Counted from the stretch's first letter, positions 8,836 to 18,559 are shown. The stretch is 56,632 nucleotides of DNA from Candidatus Spechtbacteria bacterium RIFCSPHIGHO2_02_FULL_43_15b (GCA_001819985.1 MHOE01000024.1:4704-61335); one strand, 5' to 3'. Made by a program: numbers and translations. Notes: generated by a model from the sequence alone, not told the origin.

Positions 8836-8856
8836 TAGTTTAGGTGGCACAATTCC

Positions 8857-9486
8857 TTAAACCCCCAAATAAAAACTTCTTCTATGGATAGGGCTTACGC
8901 CGTATTTTTGTATCATATTGAAATGCAATTTTGTTCCGTAACCTTTATGAAGGTCGAATCTATATTCGGGATATTTTCTGTGCGCGCGAATCATCATCCC
9001 GTCTCTTGTAACTTTCGCTATTATGGACGCTATCGCGCATAAAGCTATTTTTTCATCCCCCTTAACTACGGCAATCTGATTTCTAGCAATATTTATGTAG
9101 GTTTTTCCATCCAGTATCACAACATCAAAATTCCGGCCGGCTTTCTTCTCCAGTTTCATCACGGCCCTCTTTGCCGCGAGCCTTCTTGCCTCATAAATGT
9201 TTATGCGGTCAATAATTTTTTCCGAAACGCTTGCTATGGCATAGCTAATTTCCGGCAATTCCATAAAAATCTTGTAAAAATCCTCGCGCCTTCTCGCTGT
9301 CAACGCCTTGGAATCGCGTAAATCACCTACGAGTTTTGAGATTATCACCCCAAAGTTTTGAGGCGCTGTAACCGCCGCGGCGGTTACAGCGCCCGCGAGA
9401 GGCCCCACGCCCACTTCATCAACGCCCACCAAAAAATGGCTTCCTTCGCTTATCAATTTTTTTTCGTATGAAAAATCCGGACGCAT
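8857..9486 (-). CDS. rnhB: Ribonuclease HII
   Basis: Cleaves the RNA strand of RNA-DNA hybrids and single ribonucleotides in DNA. Seen: VGVDEVGVGPLAGAV with the first catalytic Asp-Glu pair, LRDSKAL, VILDGK, and IASIIAKVTRD with the later acidic residue. A typical SPIHRRSF motif lies near the C-terminus. I choose ATG 9486 (MRPDFSYEKK); an extended -10 box TGTTATACT lies eight bases upstream, so the mRNA is predicted to be leaderless. The upstream open frame (MLYLNI) lies in that promoter. Confidence 0.95.
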   Translation of the reverse strand: MRPDFSYEKKLISEGSHFLVGVDEVGVGPLAGAVTAAAVTAPQNFGVIISKLVGDLRDSKALTARRREDFYKIFMELPEISYAIASVSEKIIDRINIYEARRLAAKRAVMKLEKKAGRNFDVVILDGKTYINIARNQIAVVKGDEKIALCAIASIIAKVTRDGMMIRAHRKYPEYRFDLHKGYGTKLHFNMIQKYGVSPIHRRSFYLGV

Positions 9487-9494
9487 AATATTTA

Positions 9495-9503
9495 AGTATA
9501 ACA
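9495..9503 (-). promoter_or_regulatory. Extended -10 promoter of rnhB
   Basis: TGTTATACT on the minus strand with no good -35, in the U-tract of the preceding terminator. ATG follows eight bases after TATACT. Confidence 0.5.
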
Positions 9504-9506
9504 AAA

Positions 9507-9527
9507 AAAGGGCCGATATGGCCCTTT
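9507..9527 (-). terminator. Terminator of the 317-aa gene
   Basis: Perfect AAAGGGCC / GGCCCTTT stem with a five-base loop, then seven U on the minus strand, 29 bases after the stop. Confidence 0.9.
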
Positions 9528-9556
9528 CGATGTTAAAAAATACTTTTAGTTTCTAG

Positions 9557-10510
9557 CTATCCTATCCAAAAAACTTTATCCCGTAACCCTTCCACGAAAA
9601 CACCCATCTGCCGAAGCACTTCAGCATAATCCATGGGGCACTCGGGGTTCATAACTAATTTCAGTTCCTGCCGCAATTCAGCAGGATCTTTGGAGTTTGG
9701 ATTATGCGTCACAAAGCTAAGGTGAGTTTCTATTCCCTTTTCGTACCCTCTCTGCCCCTTTATCTCCACGATATATTCCGAATATCCTGTCACCGAATTA
9801 CTCGCAAATACTTTGTGGAAATAGCTCGTCTTAGACGACCGGGACTCACCGCTCGTTTCTGTAGGTATAAGATGAACAAGCACGGTGTCCATAGCCCAGT
9901 TATCCATAAAGACATTTTGCAATTCCAAAACTTTCTTCCGCAAAGCTTCATATTTTTTTGTCGCGCCACTATTGTAAAGTGTTAGCGTGTTTGTGCCGTA
10001 TTTGTCGAGTGCGATAATGTCTCTGTAATCTATCCATGGGACAACTATGACATACTCACCCTCGACATCTACGATCCCCGCCTTCGCGGGCAAAAGATGC
10101 CTGTGGTCTTTATGTATTTTTAAGGCAACGGGGATATTTGGTTTTTGATCCTTCAAATGGGCTTGGCGTTGCCCAATGCTTTGAATCAGGATAATCTCCT
10201 TAATGCGAGAATACTTAAGATCCTGACCCCAAATATCAAGCGAACATAAGCAGACCATCTCTAGATCTTCTTCGAATTCCAAATAACACTTAAACCGTTC
10301 CTGATCCTCCATATGCACAGGCACGGGAGGATACTTGGAAAAACCAAAATGTCTTTTGTCCGCAAGCAACCTAACTGCTTCCTGAAATTCCGGCGATCCA
10401 TCCGACGGATTAAATCCTGATGTTTTTCCGGCATCTAAAGTAACTTCCGAGGATAATTGCAGTTCTTCCGCTTTTTTCCTCAATACCCTGATTGCCTCTT
10501 GTTTATACAT
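9557..10510 (-). CDS. Conserved-looking hypothetical protein, 317 aa
   Basis: I do not recognise a family. The protein appears soluble with no signal peptide or membrane segment. It alternates beta-rich and helical stretches, with notable motifs IPVALKIHKDHRHLLPAK (about residues 126-143), VIVVPWIDYRDIIALDKYG and VKDKVFWIG-like ends. It is well expressed by its signals: promoter at 10656-10683, strong Shine-Dalgarno GAGGAGG seven bases before ATG 10510, a 140-base leader, and a strong terminator. It stands alone between two singly transcribed genes and next to a GGGGTC palindrome, so it may be a transferred cargo gene. Confidence 0.75.
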   Translation of the reverse strand: MYKQEAIRVLRKKAEELQLSSEVTLDAGKTSGFNPSDGSPEFQEAVRLLADKRHFGFSKYPPVPVHMEDQERFKCYLEFEEDLEMVCLCSLDIWGQDLKYSRIKEIILIQSIGQRQAHLKDQKPNIPVALKIHKDHRHLLPAKAGIVDVEGEYVIVVPWIDYRDIIALDKYGTNTLTLYNSGATKKYEALRKKVLELQNVFMDNWAMDTVLVHLIPTETSGESRSSKTSYFHKVFASNSVTGYSEYIVEIKGQRGYEKGIETHLSFVTHNPNSKDPAELRQELKLVMNPECPMDYAEVLRQMGVFVEGLRDKVFWIG

Positions 10511-10655
10511 GAATCCTCCTCTTTTAGCAGGGCAGTCTGCTTTGTCGGAGCTCGGCTCGCTTTCTTGCCGGAATTCGGTTTACACCGACGCATCAGCAAG
10601 ATAACCTCGCCCCTAAGGTACGACCCGCGAATGCTAAATTTGCGCGGGGCAGTCA

Positions 10656-10683
10656 TATATATCACTTCTACTCGAATTGTCAA
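10656..10683 (-). promoter_or_regulatory. Promoter of the 317-aa gene
   Basis: TTGACA (10678-10683), 16-base spacer, TATATA (10656-10661) on the minus strand. A leader of about 140 bases follows, including CGCG / CGCG self-complementarity near 10624-10646. Confidence 0.7.
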
Positions 10684-10689
10684 ACGCGC

Positions 10690-10720
10690 AAAACTACCGG
10701 GGTCTGACCCCGTTAGTTTT
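10690..10720. repeat. GGGGTC palindromic repeat, copy 1
   Basis: 31-base imperfect palindrome with CGGGGTC / GACCCCG at its core and AAAACTA / TAGTTTT arms. A second, near-perfect copy lies at 19685-19715. REP-like palindromes of this form are often mobilised by TnpA_REP proteins, but none is encoded in the window. This copy separates the divergent promoters of the 317-aa gene and dnaE. Confidence 0.75.
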
Positions 10721-10746
10721 GTTAATCATCGGCGAAGTGATATAAT
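10719..10746 (+). promoter_or_regulatory. dnaE promoter
   Basis: TTGTTA (10719-10724), 16-base spacer, TATAAT (10741-10746). The -35 box overlaps the end of the palindrome. The leader is about 12 bases, with only a weak GGA as ribosome site. Confidence 0.65.
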
Positions 10747-10764
10747 AGTGGAATAAAAATCTTT

Positions 10765-13700
10765 ATGGCTTCAAGTTTCACCCACCTACATGTACACTCC
10801 CATTACTCTCTTCTGGATGGCTTATCAAAAATTCCCGATCTTTTGGATTACGCGAAAAAACTCGGCATGGATTCTGTCGCGCTTACCGATCACGGCGCGA
10901 TGTATGGAATAATTGAATTCTACAAAGAAGCCAAAAAACGAGGCATTAAACCTATCCTAGGCATAGAGGCGTACATAGCAAACAGGACAAGATTCAACAA
11001 GCAACCGGGCATGGATGACAAGCGATACCACCTCACGCTTCTTGCCAAAACCAACCAGGGCTACAAAAACTTAATAAAGCTTTCTTCCAAATCCTATCTT
11101 GAGGGTTACTATTATAAACCGAGGATGGATAAAGATTTGCTTCGCGAATATTCTTCGGGAATAATCGCTCTGTCCGGATGCCTCAACGGCGAAATACCCA
11201 AAGCAATCCTTGGAGCGCGCAATAAAGACGCGGAACGACTTATCATTGAATACTCCGAAATATTCAAAGACAATTTCTATCTTGAACTCCAGCACCACCC
11301 CAATATTCCCGAACAGCAAAAATTAAATAAAGCCCTTGTGGAATATGGAAAAAAATTCTCGATTCCGCTTGTCGCCACTCAAGATTCGCATTATCTTCAT
11401 CCGGAAGACGCTGAAGCGCAGGATATTCTCCTTGCCATACAAACCGGGGAAAAAATAACCGACCCCAAAAGAGGACTCACTATGAAGGACGAGGATTTTT
11501 CCCTTAAATCCTCGGATGAAATGCGGGACGCTTTCAAAGATACCCCTGAAGCTTTTGAAAACACCGCTAAAATAGCGGATCAATGCGATGTTGAAATTGA
11601 ACTTGGCAAAAATAAATTGCCTTATTTTGAAGTCCCCGATGGCTATGCCGACAGCAACGGTTATCTAAAAAAATTATGCCTCGACGGACTAAAGCGAAGG
11701 TTTGATTTCGACATATCAAAAATATCGAACTATGAATTGCCCGTAGCCGAACAAATTCACCGCCTTTCTCCGTCTTTGCCAAAACATAAAGATTCTTCCC
11801 GAGAACCCGAAACAAATTCCGCGCCTTTAGACGATGAAAAAACCGCCGTCATCGCGCGGCGGCTCGATTATGAACTCGGTGTAATCCGACAAACCGGTTT
11901 CGCTCCATATTTTTTAATAGTGCAGGATTTCATAAACTGGGCGAAAAATACGGGAATAGTGGTTGGGCCGGGCCGAGGATCCGCCGCCGGTTCTTTGGTT
12001 TCCTACCTCCTCAATATTACGAATGTGGACCCCCTCAAATATGACTTGATTTTTGAACGATTTCTCCAGCCGGAACGAAACGAAATGCCCGATATAGATG
12101 TTGACTTTGCCGACACTAGGCGCGATGAAGTTTTGGAATATGTTGCTCAAAAATACGGCCGAGAAAATGTTTCCCAGATAATAACTTTCGGAACAATGGC
12201 GGCGCGCGCCGCGATAAGAGATGTCGGAAGGGTGCTCAATTACCCATACGACTTCTGCGACAAGGTTGCAAAAACAATACCGATGATGATGAATTTCGAA
12301 AAAGCCCTGAAGGAAAGCCAGGAATTCGCCACGCTTTATACTGGGGATAGCGATGCGAAACGCCTCATTGATGCCGCGAGAAAACTGGAAGGCGTGGCGC
12401 GGCACGCCTCAACCCACGCATGCGGAGTCGTCATATCCAAAGAACCACTATCAAACATAACCCCCCTTCAGCTTCCATCACAAAACGGAGCGGGAGTCAT
12501 CTCGCAATACGAAATGCACGCCATAGAGTCGCTTGGACTCCTAAAAATGGACTTCCTTGGGCTTAAAAACCTCACGATAATTGAAAAAACTCTTGACCAA
12601 ATAAGAAGATCTAAAGACACCGACATAGACATAACAAAAATACCGCTGGATGACGAAAAAACTCTTCGCCTTTTCCGTCAAGCCAACACAACGGGAGTAT
12701 TTCAGCTTGAAAGTTCCGGAATGAAACGGTACTTAAAAGAACTCAAACCAAGCGCTTTCGAAGACATAATCGCCATGATAGCGCTGTATCGTCCGGGTCC
12801 AATGGAATTGATTCCCGATTTTATAAACAGAAAGCACGGCAAAACTCCTATAGAATACCTACATCCCAAATTGGAACCCATATTAAAAAACACCTACGGA
12901 ATAGCCGTCTATCAGGAACAGGTCCTCGAAATAGCGAGAGAGCTCGCGGGTTTCACCTACTCGGAAGCGGATGTTTTGAGAAAAGCCATAGGCAAGAAAA
13001 TCAAGGAACTGCTCGAAGAGCAGAGGGAAAAATTCATCAAAGGAATAGAAAAAAATGGCCTTCCCCGCCAGCTGGGAGAACGCCTATTTCAATTCATTGA
13101 ACCGTTCGCCAGATACGGCTTCAACAGAGCTCACTCCACATGTTACGCTACAATCGGCTGGCAAACTGCGTACTTAAAAGCCCACTATCCCACGGAATTT
13201 ATGGCCGCGCTTCTAAACGCCGAGCAAAGAAACATAGACAGGATCTCTTTCCTAATAGATGAGTGTCGAGATATGAAAATAAGCGTTCTGCCTCCGGATA
13301 TAAATGAAAGCCAGCACGATTTCACAGTTTCCTCGGGCAATATAAGATTCGGCCTCGCGGCCGTCAAAAATGTGGGCGACCATATAGTTGAGGAGGTGAT
13401 CAAAGAAAGAAACGCTCATGGTCCGTACGCGAGCGTTGAAAATATGCTCGAAAGAGTCCAAGATAAGGACTTAAACAAAAAGTCCCTCGAGAGTTTGATA
13501 AAGTGCGGGGCTTTTGACAAACTGGATGAAAGAAATCGGCTCCTCCAAAACATTGACGCGCTTCTCAAATATTCAAAAGATCACAAATCAATAGCGAATT
13601 CTTCCCAGATAAGCCTATTCCAAGACCAGCCGATATTCGCCGGGTCGCTTAGATTAGAACAGGCTGAACCCGCAAAGCAAAACCAGATGCTTGCCTGGGA

Positions 13701-14049
13701 AAAAGAACTTCTCGGATTCTATCTTTCAAGCCATCCCCTCGAGGAACACAGAGAAAAACTAAAATTTTTCCCGAAGATAAAAACTCTTGCCGTAAGAGAC
13801 ACCGGAAGAATGCTCAAAATAGCAGGTATAATCTCCAGCATAAAAAAAATTGTTACTAAAACCGGACAGCCGATGCTTTTCATAGGAATTGAAGATTTAA
13901 GCGCCAAAATGGAAGGACTCGTATTCCCTTCAGTGCTAGAAAAAAATCCGGCTATATTCGTGGAAGGTACGGCTGTCAGCATAAAAGGACGGCTCTCCGA
14001 CAAAGACGGCGATCTAAAAATATTATGCGAGGAGGTCAAAGAATTGTAA
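10765..14049 (+). CDS. dnaE: DNA polymerase III alpha subunit
   Basis: Replicative polymerase of the C family. Seen in order: N-terminal PHP domain with HLHVHSHYSLLDG and ALTDHGAMYG, GPGRGSAAGSLVSYLL, the catalytic PDIDVDFAD (about residues 445-453), the thumb/fingers region with GVFQLESSGMKRYL and YRPGPMELIP, FARYGFNRAHSTCYATI, a helix-hairpin-helix region (LIKCGAFDKL), and a C-terminal OB-type domain (about 995-1070). The PHP histidines are largely intact, so proofreading activity is possible. Length 1094 is slightly short of E. coli (1160). It reads toward thrS with a 49-base gap. Confidence 0.97.
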   Translation: MASSFTHLHVHSHYSLLDGLSKIPDLLDYAKKLGMDSVALTDHGAMYGIIEFYKEAKKRGIKPILGIEAYIANRTRFNKQPGMDDKRYHLTLLAKTNQGYKNLIKLSSKSYLEGYYYKPRMDKDLLREYSSGIIALSGCLNGEIPKAILGARNKDAERLIIEYSEIFKDNFYLELQHHPNIPEQQKLNKALVEYGKKFSIPLVATQDSHYLHPEDAEAQDILLAIQTGEKITDPKRGLTMKDEDFSLKSSDEMRDAFKDTPEAFENTAKIADQCDVEIELGKNKLPYFEVPDGYADSNGYLKKLCLDGLKRRFDFDISKISNYELPVAEQIHRLSPSLPKHKDSSREPETNSAPLDDEKTAVIARRLDYELGVIRQTGFAPYFLIVQDFINWAKNTGIVVGPGRGSAAGSLVSYLLNITNVDPLKYDLIFERFLQPERNEMPDIDVDFADTRRDEVLEYVAQKYGRENVSQIITFGTMAARAAIRDVGRVLNYPYDFCDKVAKTIPMMMNFEKALKESQEFATLYTGDSDAKRLIDAARKLEGVARHASTHACGVVISKEPLSNITPLQLPSQNGAGVISQYEMHAIESLGLLKMDFLGLKNLTIIEKTLDQIRRSKDTDIDITKIPLDDEKTLRLFRQANTTGVFQLESSGMKRYLKELKPSAFEDIIAMIALYRPGPMELIPDFINRKHGKTPIEYLHPKLEPILKNTYGIAVYQEQVLEIARELAGFTYSEADVLRKAIGKKIKELLEEQREKFIKGIEKNGLPRQLGERLFQFIEPFARYGFNRAHSTCYATIGWQTAYLKAHYPTEFMAALLNAEQRNIDRISFLIDECRDMKISVLPPDINESQHDFTVSSGNIRFGLAAVKNVGDHIVEEVIKERNAHGPYASVENMLERVQDKDLNKKSLESLIKCGAFDKLDERNRLLQNIDALLKYSKDHKSIANSSQISLFQDQPIFAGSLRLEQAEPAKQNQMLAWEKELLGFYLSSHPLEEHREKLKFFPKIKTLAVRDTGRMLKIAGIISSIKKIVTKTGQPMLFIGIEDLSAKMEGLVFPSVLEKNPAIFVEGTAVSIKGRLSDKDGDLKILCEEVKEL

Positions 14050-14098
14050 TAACGCCCCATATTTGGTATTTAATACTTAGTATATCCAAAAATTTCTT

Positions 14099-15901
14099 AT
14101 GAAACACGAAATAGAAAACATTCGGCACTCTTTCGCCCATTTATTGGCGGCGGCTGTGAAAAATCTTTATCCCGCCGTTAAATTCGGCATAGGCCCTACT
14201 ATCGAAAACGGATTTTACTACGACTTCGATAATATCGAACTAAGCGATAAAGAGTTGCCAAAAATTCAAAAAGAAATGGTAAAAATCGCCAGACAAGGGC
14301 ATGAATTTAAGTTTGAGGAATGGGACGCGAATAAATCAAAGGAACACTTCCGAAAACTGAACCAGCCGTACAAGATTGAGCTAATAGAAAATTTAGTCAA
14401 AGAAGATCCCGCAAAAAACAGCAAAGTCGGCATGGTCCACACCGGAGACGCTCTGCTTGATCTCTGCCGCGGAGGCCATGTTGAAAATACAAAGGACTTG
14501 CCTGTAAACGCTTTTCAATTGACAAGGGTAGCCGGTGCTTACTGGCGAGGCGACGAAAAACGCCCCATGCTCACGCGCGTTTACGGACTCGCTTTCAACA
14601 CTAAAGACGAACTGGAAAAATATCTCACGCTCCAAAAAGAAGCCGAAAAGCGCGACCACAAAAAACTGGGTAAAGAACTCGGACTTTTCATTTTTTCGGA
14701 ACTTGTCGGTCCCGGGCTTCCATTATTTACCCCTAAAGGCGCGAAGGTGAGAAAAATTTTAACCGATTTCGTGGAAAACCTTGAAAGACAAAACGGATAT
14801 GAAGAGGTTTGGATTCCCCACATAACGAAACCGGATCTATACAAAACATCGGGGCACCTCGAAAAATTTAAGAATGATTTGTTTTACATAAACGGATCTC
14901 CTAAAAATCCCGAGCAATCGGAATTCATCTTGAAGCCCATGAACTGCCCGCATCACACGCAAATCTACAAATCTCAAATGCGAAGCTATAAAGACCTGCC
15001 CGTGAGATTTTTTGAGACCACGACGGTTTATAGAAACGAACAAGCCGGAGAACTCGGCGGACTTACCAGAGTCCGCTCCATAACGCAGGATGACGGCCAT
15101 GTTTTTATGAGGGAAGACCAGATTGCCCAAGAATTCAAAACGATCATAAAAATACAGCAAACTCTCGCAAAGGCGGTAAATCTTAAAGATTACTGGATAC
15201 GGCTGTCTTTGCGCGATGAAAAAAACAAAGGCGCGTACATAGGAGACGACAAAACCTGGCAGAACGCACAGCGGGAAATGGAACAACTCCTTAAAGACCA
15301 TGCCATAAACTACGAATCCAAGCAGGGCGAAGCGGCGTTTTACGGCCCAAAAATGGATTTTATCGCGCGGGACTCTATTGGCAGGGAATGGCAGTTTTCG
15401 ACAATACAGCTTGATTTTAACCTGCCCGAAAGGTTCGGTCTTGAATATGTATCCGAAGATGGTTCTAAAAAAACACCTATAATGATGCACCGCGCTTTTA
15501 TGGGCTCTGTCGAAAGATTTATGGCAATGCTTATCGAGCACTATGCCGGAGCGTTTCCTTTGTGGCTCGCGCCGGAACAGATCTGGATAGTGCCGGTCAG
15601 CGAAAAATTCAACGATTACGCCCAAAAAGTGTCCGAAATGCTCGAGGAAGAATACGGAAAAAACGCCGCGCAAGAAACGCCAAAACTGCGACTTTCAATA
15701 AAATCTCAAAACGAAACTTTACCCAAAAAAATAAGAGCGGGGCAGATTCAAAAAGTCCCTTATATCCTTATAGTCGGGGAGAGGGAACAAAACGCCCAGG
15801 CAATCGCTGTGCGAGATCGCGAAAAGGGCGATCTTGGACTATCCACAATTAAAGAATTCGTCATAAATGTTAAACTGGAATTACAGCAAGTTAACAAATA
15901 A
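14099..15901 (+). CDS. thrS: Threonyl-tRNA synthetase lacking the TGS domain
   Basis: Class II aminoacyl-tRNA synthetase. The protein begins directly at the editing domain: HSFAH (about residues 10-14) supplies the HxxxH part, and CRGGH (about 122-126) supplies the later Cys-His. The catalytic core shows motif 2-like FRNE-type VYRNEQAGELGGLTRVRSITQDDGH, the zinc-site MNCPHH, and motif 3 HRAFMGSVERFMAML. The C-terminal anticodon-binding domain is present (PEQIWIVPVSEKF onward). The roughly 60-residue N-terminal TGS domain seen in E. coli is absent, a common reduction in small genomes. It probably shares the dnaE transcript. Confidence 0.96.
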   Translation: MKHEIENIRHSFAHLLAAAVKNLYPAVKFGIGPTIENGFYYDFDNIELSDKELPKIQKEMVKIARQGHEFKFEEWDANKSKEHFRKLNQPYKIELIENLVKEDPAKNSKVGMVHTGDALLDLCRGGHVENTKDLPVNAFQLTRVAGAYWRGDEKRPMLTRVYGLAFNTKDELEKYLTLQKEAEKRDHKKLGKELGLFIFSELVGPGLPLFTPKGAKVRKILTDFVENLERQNGYEEVWIPHITKPDLYKTSGHLEKFKNDLFYINGSPKNPEQSEFILKPMNCPHHTQIYKSQMRSYKDLPVRFFETTTVYRNEQAGELGGLTRVRSITQDDGHVFMREDQIAQEFKTIIKIQQTLAKAVNLKDYWIRLSLRDEKNKGAYIGDDKTWQNAQREMEQLLKDHAINYESKQGEAAFYGPKMDFIARDSIGREWQFSTIQLDFNLPERFGLEYVSEDGSKKTPIMMHRAFMGSVERFMAMLIEHYAGAFPLWLAPEQIWIVPVSEKFNDYAQKVSEMLEEEYGKNAAQETPKLRLSIKSQNETLPKKIRAGQIQKVPYILIVGEREQNAQAIAVRDREKGDLGLSTIKEFVINVKLELQQVNK

Positions 15902-15984
15902 TCCATAGCCAGTAGTAATAACCAAACAATAAAAATCTTTCGGCAAGGTTTGGGTATTGCGTCCGCCTGTTGATTATTCCATAT

Positions 15985-18516
15985 ATGCAAATCACGCAAA
16001 AGATATCCGCATCGCCGGCACTAATAATTTTTTCCGTTGCAATCGCCCTGCTCTTGTCATCGGGGTTTTTATTTGCCAACGCCCAGGAAAATGAAACCGT
16101 AAGCGAAGAGGAAGCCGAAGCGGAAGAACTGTCCGAACAAGACGAAAATATAACTCCGCAGGATCTCGGCGTAGATGACCCGTCAATACTGCCCGGGAGT
16201 CCTTTGTATTTCTTCAAAGGAATAGGCAGGAGTTTTCAGTCGTTTACAACATTTGATTCCGTAAAAAAAGCGGAACTAAAGCTCAAATTCGCCAACGAAA
16301 AACTAATAGAAGCTAAAAAAATCGCTGAAGACAATCCCGATTCTGAAAAACTCGAAAAAGCCCTGGAAAGATACGGAAGGGAAGTGGAGAGGCTCGAGGA
16401 ACGGATTCAAAAACTTGAAGGCAAAAATAAAGAAAGAGTTGAAAAACTGATTGAAAAAGCCGCAGATAATCAGATAAAGCATCATAGAATCCTCGGAAAG
16501 CTTATGGAAGAAAATGCCGATATCTCCGCGGAAATAGAACAGCGAAAAGCGGAAGCAATGAAACATTTTGCTGAATCGATGTCCAAAGTTGTTGACCCGG
16601 AAATTCTGGAAGAAAAGTTTATAAAAGCCATAAGTGAAAAAGACGGCAGTTTTCTTAGGCAATTCAAAAACATAGAAGTTCTTGAGGAAGTTAAGGATAA
16701 TGTACCCGATAAGGCAAGGGGTGCGATACAAAACGCCATAGAACAGTCATCAAAAATTTTCGGCGAAGAATTTGCCGATGCAAACGATCATCAGCGAAAA
16801 ATATTCCATAGATATATTGAAAAAATAGGCGGCAATGAAATCAGGCATCTTGAAGCATTTGATTCAATAGACGCTTTCGCCGATATGCCCGCGGATATGC
16901 TTGAGGAAATGGAAAAAGCGCGGGAAAAAACAAGGGAACGAGTGGAAGAACGGATGAAATCCATTGATGACGACGAACGAAAAAAAATATTTCTTTCCCA
17001 TCTCGAAAGCGGACAAATTGAAAACGCCAGAATCTTAAAAGAACTGGAGAACAATCTGTCTCCCGAAACCGCCGGAACTATAACAGAGCTAAGATATAAA
17101 ATGGAGCAAAAGATGCGGGAAAGATTTGAAGAGGCCGAATCCGAAGATGACATTGAAAGTCTGCTCAAGGAAGTGGAAACATTCAGCGATGTTGACACCC
17201 TTCAAACCCTTGGTGAAATGGACGAACTAATGCCTGACGACAAAAAACACCTATGGGATCGAATGAAACAAAGGGTTTTGGAGGATATGCAGAGAAAAAC
17301 CGACAAAGCGAAAGCAACCGGAAACCTTGAAGATGAAATGCGAAAAATGGCAACTTTTGACCCCGAAGCTTTGGAAATTTTCCGAAAATTCGAAAACGAA
17401 TTCAGCGGCCGGTTTGATTTATTCGAAAACATAAAAAGTCAGCAGGCGCAAAAAATAGAAGATAGATTCCTTGCTTTCTCGCAATCATACAGCGAACATC
17501 CCGAAGACGAAAAACTTGTGAAACGAGCCGAGGAATTTAAGACAAGAATTGAAGAGAATAAAGAAGCGCGAAATAATGTCGAGCAATTCGCGCCGGAAAT
17601 ACAGCGACATTTCGATGAATTTGAATCTCAAAAAGAAATTTCCGGCATATCCAGACAGAGAGTCATGGAAACAATCGAAAGAGCCGCGCTTCTCATAAAA
17701 ATCCTTGAGGAAAAAATATCTTCGCTCGATGACGAAGGCAGTACCGCGGCTGAATCCGCGACCCGCATGCTTGTAATCGCGAGTGAACATCTTAGAGGCG
17801 CGAAAGAATATATGGATCAGGAACGGCTGGGCGCCGCATTCGGAAAAGCGACATCGGCGGAGCATACCGCCGGAAACGGCATACGGCATCTTGAAATGGC
17901 GCAGTTTGAGAAATCAAGGCGTGAATACTTTATGGGAAAAGAGGGTATGGATCGCGAAAACCATCCCGATATGCGGGGTTCCGAAACGCCTAAATTTGAT
18001 CTCGAACGAGTGCGTCTACCTGAAAGCATAGACGCTCCTGAAAAAATGCGCGTGATTGACGACGAAAATCGCGAAAAAATATGCGCGGAAGTTATTACGC
18101 CGGCGAGAAACAAGAACACAAAGGAATGTAAAGTATTCCCCAATTCCTGCCTGCCCGAAGGATGGGTTCCCGACAGGACTTGTTCCGCGAAAACGCAATG
18201 CCCCGCGATAGATCTTGAACTTTTCAAAAGGGAATGCGCGGAAAAGGGAGGAACTGTAACTCGAGTAACCAGTCAATCATGCGGAGATGTCCCCTATTGC
18301 AAAGTGGCTACTGAACAACATGACGCATCAAAAATAGACGGCGAAGACGATACTGATGTCAGATCAGACCTCACGGGAATAAAAACCGAATCAGACGGCG
18401 ATTCGACGGAAAAATCAAGATTCATCGAACTTTGCAAAGCTAAAAGCGGAGTCATCTTTTCCGAACGGCCGTTAATGTGCCGCCTGCCCGGCGGACAAAT
18501 TACCGAATTCCAATAA
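15985..18516 (+). CDS. Secreted coiled-coil protein with DUF5667-like start
   Basis: A very large, highly charged protein of 843 residues. A signal-peptide-like hydrophobic stretch (about residues 9-30, ending FANAQ) is followed by an acidic linker. Then comes the segment PGSPLYFFKGIGRSFQSFTTF and a KKAELKLKFANEKLIEAKK helix, the hallmark of DUF5667-type proteins of Gram-positives and CPR. Roughly residues 90-660 are Glu/Lys-rich predicted helix with repeated related units (for example FEEAESEDDIESLLKEVE). The C-terminal about 200 residues are less helical with two Cys-rich blocks (KECKVFPNSCLPEGWVPDRTC; ELCKAKSG). Start ATG 15985 is preferred over an upstream TTG. A surface or envelope structural role is inferred; the function is unknown. 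Confidence 0.8.
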   Translation: MQITQKISASPALIIFSVAIALLLSSGFLFANAQENETVSEEEAEAEELSEQDENITPQDLGVDDPSILPGSPLYFFKGIGRSFQSFTTFDSVKKAELKLKFANEKLIEAKKIAEDNPDSEKLEKALERYGREVERLEERIQKLEGKNKERVEKLIEKAADNQIKHHRILGKLMEENADISAEIEQRKAEAMKHFAESMSKVVDPEILEEKFIKAISEKDGSFLRQFKNIEVLEEVKDNVPDKARGAIQNAIEQSSKIFGEEFADANDHQRKIFHRYIEKIGGNEIRHLEAFDSIDAFADMPADMLEEMEKAREKTRERVEERMKSIDDDERKKIFLSHLESGQIENARILKELENNLSPETAGTITELRYKMEQKMRERFEEAESEDDIESLLKEVETFSDVDTLQTLGEMDELMPDDKKHLWDRMKQRVLEDMQRKTDKAKATGNLEDEMRKMATFDPEALEIFRKFENEFSGRFDLFENIKSQQAQKIEDRFLAFSQSYSEHPEDEKLVKRAEEFKTRIEENKEARNNVEQFAPEIQRHFDEFESQKEISGISRQRVMETIERAALLIKILEEKISSLDDEGSTAAESATRMLVIASEHLRGAKEYMDQERLGAAFGKATSAEHTAGNGIRHLEMAQFEKSRREYFMGKEGMDRENHPDMRGSETPKFDLERVRLPESIDAPEKMRVIDDENREKICAEVITPARNKNTKECKVFPNSCLPEGWVPDRTCSAKTQCPAIDLELFKRECAEKGGTVTRVTSQSCGDVPYCKVATEQHDASKIDGEDDTDVRSDLTGIKTESDGDSTEKSRFIELCKAKSGVIFSERPLMCRLPGGQITEFQ

Positions 18517-18531
18517 AAATCCGCGCGTTAT

Positions 18532-18559
18532 AAAACCCGCTTTAATTGAGGCGGGTTTT
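18532..18559 (+). terminator. Terminator after the coiled-coil gene
   Basis: AAAACCCGC / GCGGGTTTT stem (one G-T-like position tolerated) with a ten-base loop, then ATTTTTAT on the plus strand. It also faces the 3' end of the convergent gene at 18564. Confidence 0.85.

Noticed and set aside
10480-10683. 67-aa minus-strand frame upstream of the 317-aa gene
   Set aside because: Its first codons lie in the promoter and it overlaps the real start codon out of frame. A coupled leader peptide is conceivable but unsupported.
11914-12405. 163-aa frame antisense to dnaE
   Set aside because: It mirrors the dnaE polymerase core and has no expression signals.
14050-14098. T-box or threonine attenuator before thrS
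   Set aside because: The gap from dnaE is only 49 bases with no specifier or antiterminator structure.
14837-15673. 278-aa frame antisense to thrS
   Set aside because: It is a shadow of thrS codon structure; thrS is certain.
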